Assembly (NCBI GenBank): GCA_002422265.1
Contig: DIUB01000083.1
Coordinates: 1-12,671 of the forward strand
Origin: Geobacter sp. UBA6169
GTDB taxonomy: Bacteria; Desulfobacterota; Desulfuromonadia; Geobacterales; Pseudopelobacteraceae
DNA: 12,671 bases
Direction of reading: 5' to 3'
The translations under genes and the position numbers were made by a program. How positions within the stretch are numbered: the stretch's first letter is position 1; each line of letters opens with the position of its first letter. This document shows, piece after piece, positions 1 through 6,508 of this stretch. The notes below the pieces were generated by a model. It saw only the letters and a program-made list of their open reading frames with translations. It searched no databases and was not told the origin of the DNA.

Positions 1-451
1 GCTGCTCAAACCCCTGCTTGATCTCCCGCACCAGTTCGTCAGGATCGTCAATGTACATGGCATGCACATACAGGGTGCGCCGGTCTTCGCTGATATGCAG
101 CGACAGGGTGCCGGGGGTCAGGGTGATACAGGTGGCCAGCAGGGTGATCTGCAGCTCGGTCTCCAGGTCAATCGGCACCGCCACAATGCCGGGCTGCATG
201 TAGTCCTGCGGGGTCAGCACATCGTAGGCCACCCGCAGGTTGGCCACCACCATCTCCTTGATAAAGTAAGGGATAAACCCGGCAATGGCCAGCAGACGGC
301 GATGGTAAGCGGCGGTATGGCGGTCGCGCCGTCCGATCCAGATCACCAGAAAGCCGAACAGGAACCCGGCGATAAAGCCTCCGGCATCAAAGGAATCGGT
401 CAGGGCCATCCAGGCCAGGGCCAGCAGGATATTGGCCAGAAAGGCGGTCAT
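1..451 (-). CDS. mnhE: Na+/H+ antiporter subunit E (MnhE/MrpE), 3' end cut by window edge
   Basis: Small membrane subunit of the Mrp-type monovalent cation:proton antiporter, thought to be needed for assembly or stability of the complex. The 150 visible residues start at an ATG whose first base is 451. This ATG overlaps the mnhD stop (ATGA), which fixes the start. Two hydrophobic stretches lie at residues 2-40 and 53-72. The family hallmark ITLTPGT is at residues 109-115, inside the soluble C-terminal domain, followed by a LYVHAMYID-type beta strand. Usual family length is about 158-165 residues, so only about ten residues should be missing beyond position 1. A G-rich segment just upstream of the ATG can act as ribosome binding site. 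It is the fifth antiporter gene of the left operon; mnhF and mnhG are expected next, outside the window. The paralogue on the other arm is mrpE at 6023. Identification is firm from the motif and position. Confidence 0.93.
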   Translation of the reverse strand, partial: MTAFLANILLALAWMALTDSFDAGGFIAGFLFGFLVIWIGRRDRHTAAYHRRLLAIAGFIPYFIKEMVVANLRVAYDVLTPQDYMQPGIVAVPIDLETELQITLLATCITLTPGTLSLHISEDRRTLYVHAMYIDDPDELVREIKQGFEQ

Positions 452-1947
452 CGGATCACCCCCAGCACTGCCTCAATATACGACTGCGGCTGCAGCAGCT
501 GCTCGGCCGCAGCAGAGCAGAGCCGAAAGAGCGGTTCCGGCAGCAGCCCCAGCAGCACCGAAACCAGCGTCAGTCCCAGGGCAGGTCCCAGCAGCTGCCG
601 ACGCCGCTGCGGTGTCAGGGAGCGCAGTTCTGCCGCATCGGCCGGCCGGGGCTTCCAGAACAGCTGGATCCAGGCATGCACCAGATAGTAGAGGGTCAGC
701 ACGCTCACCCCCAGGGCTGCTGCAACGATCAGGTACTGCTCTGCCTGCAGACCGGCCTGCACCAGGGCCAGCTTGCCCCAGAAACCGGACAGCGGCGGTA
801 TGCCTGCCACTGACAGGGCCGGCAGCAGAAACAGCACCGCCAGCAGCGGAAAACGTTGATACAGACCGCCCAGCTCTGGCAGCCAGCTGGTGCCGGCCTT
901 GCGGGCCACCACACCGGTCACCAGAAACAGGGCCGACTTGGCAGCCATGATATGCAGCATAAAAAAGATGCTGCCGGCCAGGGCCAGGGAGGTGAAGACC
1001 CCCAACCCCATCAGCAGATAGCCGATCTGGCTGATCACGCAGAAGGCCAGCAGACGCCGCAGCTCGGGCTGGGCCACGGCCCCCAGGGCGCCGAACAGCA
1101 TGGTCAGACCGGCTGCAAGCAGGATCAGCGGCTGCCCGGCCAGGGCCTCCTGGGGGAAGATCAGGGTAAAGACCCGGATCAACACGTAGATACCCACCTT
1201 GGAAAGCAGGGCCGAGAAGATGGTCACCACTGCGATGGGTGGGGTGTGGTAGGAGGCCGGCAGCCAGAAATAGAACGGAAAGACCGCTGCCTTGATGCTG
1301 AAGGCGCAGAACAGCAGGGCCGCAATGACCGGAATCGTGCCGGTGTGATCCAGCTCCTGCATCCGCAGGGCCAGGTGGGCCATGTTGAGGGTGCCGGTCA
1401 CCCCGTACAAAAGACCGATACCGGCCAGCAGCAGTGCCGAGGCGATCAGGTTGAGGGCCACATACTTGATGGCCCCCTCCATCTGCTCCCGCTGCCCCCC
1501 CAGGGCCAGCAGCACAAAGGAGGCGATCAGCATCACCTCAAACCAGACATACAGATTGAACAGGTCGCCGGTCAGAAACGAGCCGCAGACCCCCAAAAGC
1601 AGCACCTGCAGCAGCGGATGGTAGCCCACCGACTCCTGGTGCTGATCCGTATCTGCCAATGAGTAGACCGTCACGCACAGACCCATGATGCCGGTGCCCA
1701 CCAGCATCAGGCTGCTGAACAGGTCCGCCACCAGGGTGATGCCAAAGGGGGCCGGCCAGTTGCCGGCCTGGGCAGTGATAATCCCGTGCTGCTGCACCTG
1801 CACCAGCAGAATGCCACTCACCAGCGTCAGCAGCGCAGTGGCCCCGATCCCGATCCAGCGCTGCAACTTGCGCTGGTTCCAGGCCAAAAGCCCCAGCACC
1901 GCCGCCGCCAACGGTATGATCAGAGGAAAAAACAAAAGGTTTTTCAT
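448..1947 (-). CDS. mnhD: Na+/H+ antiporter subunit D (MnhD/MrpD)
   Basis: Large proton-conducting antiporter-like subunit, homologous to NuoM/NuoN/NuoL of complex I, with about 14 membrane helices over 499 residues (the normal family length). The ion-path residues are visible: Glu137 in WFEVMLIASF (TM5), Lys219 in FSIKAAVFPFYFWLP (TM7) and Lys250 in LLSKVGIYVLIRVF (TM8). From memory, Glu137 and Lys219 carry the same numbers as the functionally essential residues of the Bacillus pseudofirmus MrpD, which supports the chosen start. The ATG at 1947 overlaps the mnhC stop by four bases and is preceded on the minus strand by a strong G-rich GGGGGGAGAGG sequence. The end overlaps the mnhE start by four bases. 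It should work in the membrane as the partner of MnhA, moving protons against Na+ or K+. It is clearly of the MrpD type (TM8 preceded by the TPPIAVVTIFSALLSK context) rather than a complex I subunit, because the surrounding genes are mnhA-E. Confidence 0.96.
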   Translation of the reverse strand: MKNLLFFPLIIPLAAAVLGLLAWNQRKLQRWIGIGATALLTLVSGILLVQVQQHGIITAQAGNWPAPFGITLVADLFSSLMLVGTGIMGLCVTVYSLADTDQHQESVGYHPLLQVLLLGVCGSFLTGDLFNLYVWFEVMLIASFVLLALGGQREQMEGAIKYVALNLIASALLLAGIGLLYGVTGTLNMAHLALRMQELDHTGTIPVIAALLFCAFSIKAAVFPFYFWLPASYHTPPIAVVTIFSALLSKVGIYVLIRVFTLIFPQEALAGQPLILLAAGLTMLFGALGAVAQPELRRLLAFCVISQIGYLLMGLGVFTSLALAGSIFFMLHIMAAKSALFLVTGVVARKAGTSWLPELGGLYQRFPLLAVLFLLPALSVAGIPPLSGFWGKLALVQAGLQAEQYLIVAAALGVSVLTLYYLVHAWIQLFWKPRPADAAELRSLTPQRRRQLLGPALGLTLVSVLLGLLPEPLFRLCSAAAEQLLQPQSYIEAVLGVIR

Positions 1948-2384
1948 GCCTCTCCCCCCTGCCCCTTGACCCCTGACCCTTGCCCCTGCTCTTGCTCTTG
2001 CCTTTGACTCTCCTGACCCTTGACCCCTGACCCTTGCCCCTGATTCTCCGTTACCATCTCATCCTGATCATCACTGCCCACGGTCTGATAGACCCGCTTG
2101 ATCAGCACCAGGGCAAAGGCCTGCACCCCGAACCCGATCACAATGGCGGTCAGGATCAGGGCCTGGGGCACCGGATCGGCCGTAGGAATACTGGGCAGCA
2201 CACCGTCTGCCGGTATATGGGGCGGCCTGCCCCGCACCAGCCGCCCCACGGTAAAGATCAGCAGATTGGCGGCATTGCCCAACAGCGCCAGGCCGAAGAT
2301 CATCTTGACGATGCTGCGCCGCACCATCAGATACATGCCTGCGGCGTAGAGCCCGCCTATCACCACCGCCAGTACCGCCTCCAT
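1944..2384 (-). CDS. mnhC: Na+/H+ antiporter subunit C (MnhC/MrpC) with repeat-derived C-terminal tail
   Basis: NuoK-like membrane subunit of the Mrp antiporter with three membrane helices. Residues 1-20, 27-47 and 76-97 are hydrophobic, and the family motif DPVPQALILTAIVI begins at residue 70. The normal family length is about 112-115 residues, but this ORF continues to 146. Residues 115-146 are a Gln/Gly/Glu/Ser/Lys-rich tail in which the block GQGSGVKGQ occurs twice, 18 residues apart, produced by a direct DNA repeat (see the repeat entry). The tail should be soluble and disordered and does not look like part of the family fold. The start ATG overlaps the mnhB stop by one base (TGATG on the minus strand), and the TGA stop overlaps the mnhD ATG by four bases. 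Core identity is secure. The tail is an odd addition whose reading frame stays open right up to the mnhD start, and its G-rich DNA also supplies the mnhD ribosome binding site. Confidence 0.94.
   Translation of the reverse strand: MEAVLAVVIGGLYAAGMYLMVRRSIVKMIFGLALLGNAANLLIFTVGRLVRGRPPHIPADGVLPSIPTADPVPQALILTAIVIGFGVQAFALVLIKRVYQTVGSDDQDEMVTENQGQGSGVKGQESQRQEQEQGQGSGVKGQGGEA
1963..2042. repeat. 26-bp direct repeat, two exact copies 54 bp apart, inside mnhC 3' end
   Basis: On the plus strand a 26-base sequence beginning CCCTTGACCCCTGACC occurs at 1963-1988 and again, base for base, at 2017-2042. Each copy is itself built of short CCCTTGACC/CCCCTGACC-like units, and the spacer between them holds further degenerate CTTGCTCTTGCC units. 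The 54-bp period is 18 codons, so the repeat keeps the mnhC reading frame open and produces the duplicated GQGSGVKGQ blocks of the MnhC tail. It looks like a minisatellite that could expand or contract; changes in multiples of three would only alter tail length, while others would break translational coupling to mnhD. Confidence 0.9.
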
Positions 2385-2794
2385 CAGGATTCCTCCATCA
2401 GGGTAAAGATGATCAACAGTGCCATGCCTGCCACCAGCAGGTAGACCCCCAGGTCAAACAGCAGCGGGGTACCGGCATGGCCGATTACCGGGGCAGGCAG
2501 ACTGCTCCAGAGGCCGGTCAGAAACGGCAATCCGGCCAGCAGCGGCAGCAGACCGCTGCAAAGGGCGATCAGCAGCCCGATCGCCACCAGCCTGAGCGGA
2601 TCGATCCGCAGCATCCGTCGCCCCTCATGGGCCCCATGGGCCAGGGTATAGAGGGCAAAGGCAGCCGCCACCACCAGACCGCCCACAAAACCGCCCCCCG
2701 GCTCATTATGCCCCCGCAGCAGCAGAAACAGCGAAAAGAGCAGCATCAGCGGCAAGAGCAGCCGAATGGCCGTGGCAAGGATAATGGAATGCAT
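2384..2794 (-). CDS. mnhB: Na+/H+ antiporter subunit B (MnhB/MrpB)
   Basis: Membrane subunit of the Mrp antiporter. The 136 residues show four hydrophobic segments (about 4-27, 34-53, 67-92 and 109-133). The family signature EPGGGFVGGL lies at residues 31-40, right after the short loop LLRGHN. Length matches family members of about 135-145 residues. The ATG at 2794 shares its A with the mnhA stop codon (TGATG on the minus strand), so translation is probably coupled to mnhA, and the gene ends with the same one-base overlap onto mnhC. The right-arm paralogue at 7647-8126 carries the variant SPGGGFQGG. Identification rests on the motif, size, topology and position between mnhA and mnhC. No ribosome binding site beyond the coupled arrangement decides the start. 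Confidence 0.94.
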   Translation of the reverse strand: MHSIILATAIRLLLPLMLLFSLFLLLRGHNEPGGGFVGGLVVAAAFALYTLAHGAHEGRRMLRIDPLRLVAIGLLIALCSGLLPLLAGLPFLTGLWSSLPAPVIGHAGTPLLFDLGVYLLVAGMALLIIFTLMEES

Positions 2795-5013
2795 CAGTCA
2801 GTCCCTCCCTTGCCGGAGCGGGGCTTCAGCATGCCGTAGACCCCCAGGGCCGCCACCGCCAGCACCGTGATCTCCCCCAGGGTGTCCAGGGCACGGAAAT
2901 CCACCAGGATTACGTTGACCACATTGCGGCCATGGCCGGCAGGCAGGCTCTGCTCCATGAACCAGGTACTTAAAGAAGGAACCAGGGGCTGCGAAACAGC
3001 CCGCCAGACCAGCATGGTCATCACGCTGCCGATCCCCAGGGCCACGGTCAGGTCACGCAGACGGGAACGGGTGGTGGAGAGCAGCGTAAAATGGGGCAGT
3101 TTGTGCAACACCAGCACAAACAGGATGATGGAGAGGGTCTCGATGCAGAACTGGGTCATGGCCAGGTCCGGCGCACCAAAGATGATGTAGATCAGGGCCA
3201 CGCCATACCCCACCACCCCCAGGGCTGCCACGGCAGCCAGACGAGAACTGGTAATGGTGGCAAACAGGGCACCGGCCAGGATCACCAGGGCGGTCAGCCA
3301 CTCATGCAGGCTGCCATCCGGCATCGGCAGCTGCAGTGTGCCGGTGCTGCTGGTGAACAGGGTGGCAGCCATCAGGGCCACTGCCACACCGGTCACGGCC
3401 ATCAGATAGTAGCGCAGGTTGCCGCTCTGCAGGCGCAGCGTAACGGATGAGGCACAACCGGGCAGCCGCTCCAGCAGCAGATCGTAAAGCTGCTCCGTAT
3501 CCCAGCCGGGCAGCCGCTGCAGCAGCCCCCAACGGCGGCAGAGCAGGAACAGACAGATACCTGATCCCAGGGTGGCCAGGCTTAAGAGCAGTACCGGACC
3601 GAAGCCGTGCCAGAGGGCCAGCGCAACCGGCAGCTGGGCACCAGCCACCTGGGCCACCGCCGGTGCCAGCAGCAGGGTACCGAATCCGCCGGGAAACAGT
3701 CCCACCAAAAGCCCGATCAGGGCCGGGACCAACGGCGGCAGCCAGAGCCGCAGGTCAACCCGATGGGGATGGAGCGAGCCGTCCCGCAGGGTACCGTAAA
3801 AGGGAAGATACCCGGCCAGCAGGGCAGCGGCCACAGTCAGGCTGTTGCCCGCCAGCGCCACGGCACTCAGCAGCCACGGCACAACCGGTGCATGCAGGGT
3901 TGCTTCATAGAACAGCTCTTTGGCAATGAAGCCGGAAAAAGGCAGCAGACCGGCCATGGAAAGGGCCGCCAGTCCGGCGGTCAGGGCGACCTGGGGCATG
4001 GCAGGGGCCAGCCCGCCCAGCCGGTTGACTTCACGGGTGCCGGTGCCGTGATCAACCGCACCGGCAGCCAGAAACAGGGCGCTCTTGTAGAGGGCATGCA
4101 CGGTCAGCAGCAACAGGGCGGCGGTTACGGCCAGGGGGGTACCGATCCCCAGCAGAAAGGTCAGCATCCCCAGGGCACTGACCGTGGTCCAGGCCAGAAT
4201 CTGCTTCAGGTCGGTGCGCAGCACTGCCCTGGCTGCCCCCAGCAGCAGGGTGATGCCACCCACGGCGGTCAGCCAGACAAACCAGCTATCAGTGCCGCCC
4301 AATGCCGGAGCAAAACGGGCCAGCAGAAAGACCCCCAGCTTGACCATGGTGGCGGAATGCAGGTAGGCGCTGACCGGCGTGGGTGCTGCCATGGCGCCGG
4401 GCAGCCAGAACTGGAACGGAAACTGGGCTGATTTGGTAAAGGCACCGGCCAGCAGCAGCAGCAGGATCGGCAGGTAGAGGTTGTGGTTGCGGATCTGGTC
4501 ACCGCTGGCCAGGATCACGGCCAGGTCACTGCTGCCGGCAGCTTTGGCCAGCAGGATGATACCGGCCAGCAGGGCCAGTCCCCCGGCGCCGGTCACCAGC
4601 AACGCCTGCAGCGCAGCCCGGCGGGAGGCTTCCTGCCGGTAGTCAAAACCGATCAGCAGAAACGAGCAGATCCCGGTCAGCTCCCAGAACACAAACAGGG
4701 TGATCAGATCACCGGCCAGCACCGTGCCCAGCATGGCGGCCATAAAAGACAACAGATAGCCGTAGAAACGATCCAGGTGGGGATGGTCATGCAGGTAGGA
4801 AGAGGCGTACAGCAGCACCAGCGCCCCGATACCGCTGATCAGCAGGGCAAACAGCAGCCCCAGTCCGTCAACGCGGAACGAGAGGGTCACCCCCAGGCTG
4901 GGAATCCAGGGGAGTGCGGCCTGCAGCACCTGTCCGGCGGCAACCGGTCCGATCTGCAGGGCAAACCAGGCAAACAGGCCCAGCGGTATGGCAAGCAGTA
5001 GGGTTAGAAGCAT
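2794..5013 (-). CDS. mnhA: Na+/H+ antiporter subunit A (MnhA/MrpA), apparently lacking TM1
   Basis: Largest Mrp subunit, 739 residues, in three parts. Residues 1-500 are an ND5/NuoL-like core with Glu111 (FWELTGICSFLLIG), Lys194 (FTKSAQFPFQFWLP), and His219 and Lys225 (YLHSATMVKLGVF). Residues about 570-640 are an MbhD-like (DUF4040) domain with GAPDLAMTQFCIETLSI (Asp616, Glu625). Residues about 655-735 are an MbhE-like domain with DFRALDTLGE (Asp705, Arg707, Asp710, Glu714). It is expected to form the cation path with MnhD. The protein starts at MLLTLLLAIP, which lines up with what is normally the second hydrophobic stretch. From memory, the equivalents of Glu111 and Lys194 are Glu140 and Lys223 in Bacillus MrpA, so about 29 N-terminal residues (TM1) seem absent. 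An in-frame TGA lies ten codons upstream (plus 5044-5046) with no start codon between, so no extension is possible. No clear ribosome binding site is seen; the first ten bases overlap the end of the upstream four helix bundle gene, so coupling is likely. Confidence 0.95.
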   Translation of the reverse strand: MLLTLLLAIPLGLFAWFALQIGPVAAGQVLQAALPWIPSLGVTLSFRVDGLGLLFALLISGIGALVLLYASSYLHDHPHLDRFYGYLLSFMAAMLGTVLAGDLITLFVFWELTGICSFLLIGFDYRQEASRRAALQALLVTGAGGLALLAGIILLAKAAGSSDLAVILASGDQIRNHNLYLPILLLLLAGAFTKSAQFPFQFWLPGAMAAPTPVSAYLHSATMVKLGVFLLARFAPALGGTDSWFVWLTAVGGITLLLGAARAVLRTDLKQILAWTTVSALGMLTFLLGIGTPLAVTAALLLLTVHALYKSALFLAAGAVDHGTGTREVNRLGGLAPAMPQVALTAGLAALSMAGLLPFSGFIAKELFYEATLHAPVVPWLLSAVALAGNSLTVAAALLAGYLPFYGTLRDGSLHPHRVDLRLWLPPLVPALIGLLVGLFPGGFGTLLLAPAVAQVAGAQLPVALALWHGFGPVLLLSLATLGSGICLFLLCRRWGLLQRLPGWDTEQLYDLLLERLPGCASSVTLRLQSGNLRYYLMAVTGVAVALMAATLFTSSTGTLQLPMPDGSLHEWLTALVILAGALFATITSSRLAAVAALGVVGYGVALIYIIFGAPDLAMTQFCIETLSIILFVLVLHKLPHFTLLSTTRSRLRDLTVALGIGSVMTMLVWRAVSQPLVPSLSTWFMEQSLPAGHGRNVVNVILVDFRALDTLGEITVLAVAALGVYGMLKPRSGKGGTD

Positions 5014-5717
5014 GGTGGTATGGTGGTTTCGCCTGACAGGTCAGACTGGTCCGACTCGTCTGACTGGTCTGACCAAACTGCTGATTGTTCTTTTACCCTG
5101 CCGGCGTCGCGATGCTCTTTACGATAGCGGTACAACCGCTCGGTAAAACCGCCCTGCGCTGCAAAATCAGCCTCAAGCCGCTGCAACTGACGCCCCAGCA
5201 GAAAACTGGCCTGGTGAGACAGACACAGCAGTATATTGGCGCAGGTTTCAGCAGGGGCGGTACGCAGGGCCTGCAGGGCCGCCCGGAGCGGCTCATCAAA
5301 AAAATCTGACCGGTCTGACTGGTCTGCCCCGTCCGATGCAGCTGCCTTTTTCTGCAGTTTGCCGGCCAGCCGTGCTCGCATGGCCAGCACCCTGGGCGAA
5401 TCCTTATCCCACATGGCCAGCCCGTTCTGCCGCAGGTAGTCCTCATAATCCCTGATCAGTTCTTCAAGGCTGGCGCGGGCCACATTGGTCAGTTTCAGCT
5501 CAGATTTTTTCGAGGTGCCGGAGGCCAGCGACCCTTCAGCGATATTCTGCACACCACTGCGAGCCGCCTGCACCATCTGGTCGTTGGTGCGGGAGCATTT
5601 GTCCACAAAACGGCTGAAGAAGATCACCGTGCCGTCGTAGGCAGCCAGGGCCACCGCAAAACTGCGCAGTGAACGGTAGCCGCCGTGGGGCAGTATCAGG
5701 TCGGTCGGTTTATGCAT
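5004..5717 (-). CDS. Four helix bundle (S23-type) protein with suffix domain
   Basis: A 237-residue soluble protein of the four helix bundle family related to proteins encoded in 23S rRNA intervening sequences. Residues 14-100 form the bundle, with the hallmark segment MVQAARSGVQNIAEGS (48-63) and a following SELKLTNVARASLEELIRDYEDYL. Residues 139-203 match, from memory, the 'four helix bundle suffix domain' (ending GGFTERLYRYRKEHR at 189-203). Two Asp/Ser-rich linkers, SDGADQSDRSD (128-138) and WSDQSDESDQSDL (215-227), are encoded by a 9-bp DNA repeat. No enzyme motif or membrane segment is visible; a nucleic-acid or ribosome-related role is often guessed for the family but is not shown. The ATG at 5717 has AGGGA eight bases upstream and an in-frame TGA two codons upstream, so it is the only good start. 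It is the first gene of the left operon and overlaps mnhA by ten bases. Its functional link to the antiporter is unclear; it may be a later insertion. Confidence 0.88.
   Translation of the reverse strand: MHKPTDLILPHGGYRSLRSFAVALAAYDGTVIFFSRFVDKCSRTNDQMVQAARSGVQNIAEGSLASGTSKKSELKLTNVARASLEELIRDYEDYLRQNGLAMWDKDSPRVLAMRARLAGKLQKKAAASDGADQSDRSDFFDEPLRAALQALRTAPAETCANILLCLSHQASFLLGRQLQRLEADFAAQGGFTERLYRYRKEHRDAGRVKEQSAVWSDQSDESDQSDLSGETTIPPCF
5034..5078. repeat. 9-bp tandem repeat, locus 1 (3' end of four helix bundle gene)
   Basis: Four units of plus-strand consensus (T/A/C)GACNNGTC occupy 5034-5069 (TGACAGGTC, AGACTGGTC, CGACTCGTC, TGACTGGTC), with a degenerate fifth unit at 5070-5078. Each unit contains GAC-NN-GTC, a hyphenated palindrome, so the array is made of tandem small dyads. 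Being nine bases long, it encodes a repeating three-residue Ser-Asp-Gln/Glu pattern in the protein (residues 215-227). It sits about 20 bases upstream of the mnhA start. Confidence 0.88.
5307..5333. repeat. 9-bp tandem repeat, locus 2 (linker of four helix bundle gene)
   Basis: Three units of the same 9-bp family: TGACCGGTC (5307-5315), TGACTGGTC (5316-5324) and the degenerate TGCCCCGTC (5325-5333). They encode the Asp-Gln-Ser-Asp-Arg-Ser linker between the bundle and the suffix domain (residues 131-138). Confidence 0.8.
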
Positions 5718-5729
5718 GGCTCAATTCCC

Positions 5730-5765
5730 TGACTGGTCAGACTAGTCAGAGCGGCCAGACAAGTC
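5730..5765. repeat. 9-bp tandem repeat, locus 3 (non-coding leader of the left operon)
   Basis: Four units in register: TGACTGGTC (5730-5738), AGACTAGTC (5739-5747), AGAGCGGCC (5748-5756, degenerate) and AGACAAGTC (5757-5765). This copy is outside the coding sequence, because an in-frame stop separates it from the ATG at 5717. It would lie in the 5' untranslated leader, 13 bases from the start codon. The same unit inside and outside the gene shows the array is not maintained only for protein sequence. Confidence 0.83.
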
Positions 5766-5813
5766 AACGGAAATGCGCCGCAATCCACAGGACATCCCCT
5801 GCTGCATGCACGC

Positions 5814-5819
5814 ACTATA
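5814..5819 (-). promoter_or_regulatory. Candidate -10 element for the left operon
   Basis: On the minus strand TATAGT (5 of 6 matches to TATAAT) lies in an AT-rich setting. No convincing -35 box is found at 16-18 bases. A start of transcription here would give a leader of about 90 bases containing the palindrome TGCATGCA and the 9-bp repeat array. Weak evidence. Confidence 0.25.
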
Positions 5820-5920
5820 GTTAAGATATAAAACCATGTTCCAGCAAATTGAAAACAGATTTCAGAGCACAGCCTGCCTGTAACAAAACAGATTTTGACC
5901 TCTCTGAATACCGAAAGCGC

Positions 5921-5950
5921 TTGACCGGAAATAACGGTACATGCTAAAGG
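5921..5950 (+). promoter_or_regulatory. Candidate promoter P1 for the right operon
   Basis: TTGACC (5921-5926) resembles a -35 box (5 of 6), with TAAAGG at 5945-5950 preceded by TGC as a possible extended -10. The -10 match is poor. The -35 box overlaps the palindrome AAGCGCTT and sits between the inverted pair TACCG/CGGTA, so a regulator could act here. Speculative. Confidence 0.25.
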
Positions 5951-5954
5951 GGTT

Positions 5955-5981
5955 TTAACGCAAACCACAACGATCTATACT
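5955..5981 (+). promoter_or_regulatory. Candidate promoter P2 for the right operon
   Basis: TATACT (5976-5981) matches the -10 consensus at 5 of 6 positions. The best upstream partner is TTAACG (5955-5960), 4 of 6, at a short 15-base spacing. Transcription would start near 5988, leaving a leader of about 35 bases before the mrpE GTG. Plausible by position but weak. Confidence 0.28.
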
Positions 5982-6011
5982 CAAACCGTCAGCCCACTCC
6001 TTTCATATAAT

Positions 6012-6015
6012 GGAG
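6012..6015 (+). promoter_or_regulatory. Ribosome binding site of mrpE
   Basis: GGAG followed by seven bases and then the GTG at 6023. It supports GTG rather than a downstream ATG as the start. Confidence 0.7.
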
Positions 6016-6022
6016 TTTTATT

Positions 6023-6508
6023 GTGATTACCCGCCTTGCCACCTTTTTTGTCATGCTTGCTTTCTGGATTATCATGTCCGGCATGTTTGATGCTTTTCAC
6101 CTCACTCTGGGGGTCATCTCCTGCCTGCTGGTGGTGCTGATGAGCGACAAGCTGCTGTTCCACGGGTTTGACGACAAGCTCCTGCTGCGCCGCACCATCG
6201 GCATGGCCGGTTATCTGCCCTGGCTGTTCTGGCAGATCATTCTGTCCTGCATCGACATTGCCAAAATCGTGCTCAGCCCCCGCATGCTTGACCTGATCAA
6301 CCCCCGGATCTTCCACTTCACCACCCGTCTGCAGACCACCTTTGCCCGGGTTACCTTTGCCCAGTCCATCACCCTGACACCCGGCACCATCACCGTCTTC
6401 AAGCACGGCAACGAGTTTACGGTCTATGCATTGACCCAAGCCACCGCTGATGCCCTGCCGGGTGAGATGGAAGAGCGGATCATACAGGCACTGGAGTCGG
6501 AGGCATGA
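6023..6508 (+). CDS. mrpE: Mrp/Mbh antiporter subunit E (MbhA-equivalent)
   Basis: First gene of the right operon, 161 residues, the normal size for MrpE. It starts with GTG, supported by GGAG seven bases upstream. Hydrophobic segments at residues 4-21, 26-41 and 60-80 are followed by a soluble C-terminal domain carrying the family hallmark ITLTPGT at residues 116-122. The order of the genes that follow (F, G, MbhD, MbhE, B, C, D) makes this the equivalent of mbhA in archaeal membrane-bound hydrogenase clusters. The TGA stop overlaps the mrpF start (ATGA). It is a distant paralogue of mnhE on the left arm: the motif is shared but most surrounding residues differ, so it does not look like a recent duplicate. 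Its role is presumably structural within the antiporter module. Confidence 0.94.
   Translation: MITRLATFFVMLAFWIIMSGMFDAFHLTLGVISCLLVVLMSDKLLFHGFDDKLLLRRTIGMAGYLPWLFWQIILSCIDIAKIVLSPRMLDLINPRIFHFTTRLQTTFARVTFAQSITLTPGTITVFKHGNEFTVYALTQATADALPGEMEERIIQALESEA

Larger units (their letters stand above)
5718..6022. other. Divergent intergenic control region between the two antiporter operons
   Basis: The only gene-free stretch near 300 bases. It is visibly richer in A and T (especially 5815-5970) than the flanking genes. It holds the 9-bp repeat of the left leader, the palindromes TGCATGCA (5803-5810) and AAGCGCTT (5915-5922), an inverted pair TACCG (5909-5913) and CGGTA (5935-5939), and candidate promoters on both strands. 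A minus-strand ORF across 5696-5968 looks spurious. All transcription of both arms seen here probably starts in this region. Confidence 0.75.

Noticed and set aside
62..950. Plus-strand ORFs over mnhE and the mnhD 3' end
   Set aside because: Ala/Pro/Arg-rich or Gln/Gly-rich translations caused by GC-rich antisense; the minus strand carries clear MnhE and MnhD motifs.
856..1662. Long plus-strand ORF (268 codons) opposite mnhD
   Set aside because: Gln/Gly/His-rich low-complexity translation typical of the antisense of a GC-rich membrane protein gene; mnhD on the other strand has full family motifs.
3607..4431. Plus-strand ORF (274 codons) opposite mnhA
   Set aside because: Same Gln/Gly-rich shadow pattern, no start signal or recognisable domain; mnhA is certain on the minus strand.
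5034..5765. Short repeats considered as a CRISPR array
   Set aside because: Units are 9 bp with no unique spacers and two arrays lie within a coding sequence.
5696..5968. Minus-strand 90-codon ORF in the intergenic region
   Set aside because: Cys-rich, no ribosome binding site, unlike any family I know; runs through the promoter-like AT-rich region and the 9-bp repeat leader.
5718..6022. Sigma-54 promoter, tRNA or riboswitch in the intergenic region
   Set aside because: No TGGCAC-N5-TTGC pattern, no cloverleaf and no recognisable riboswitch core found by eye on either strand.
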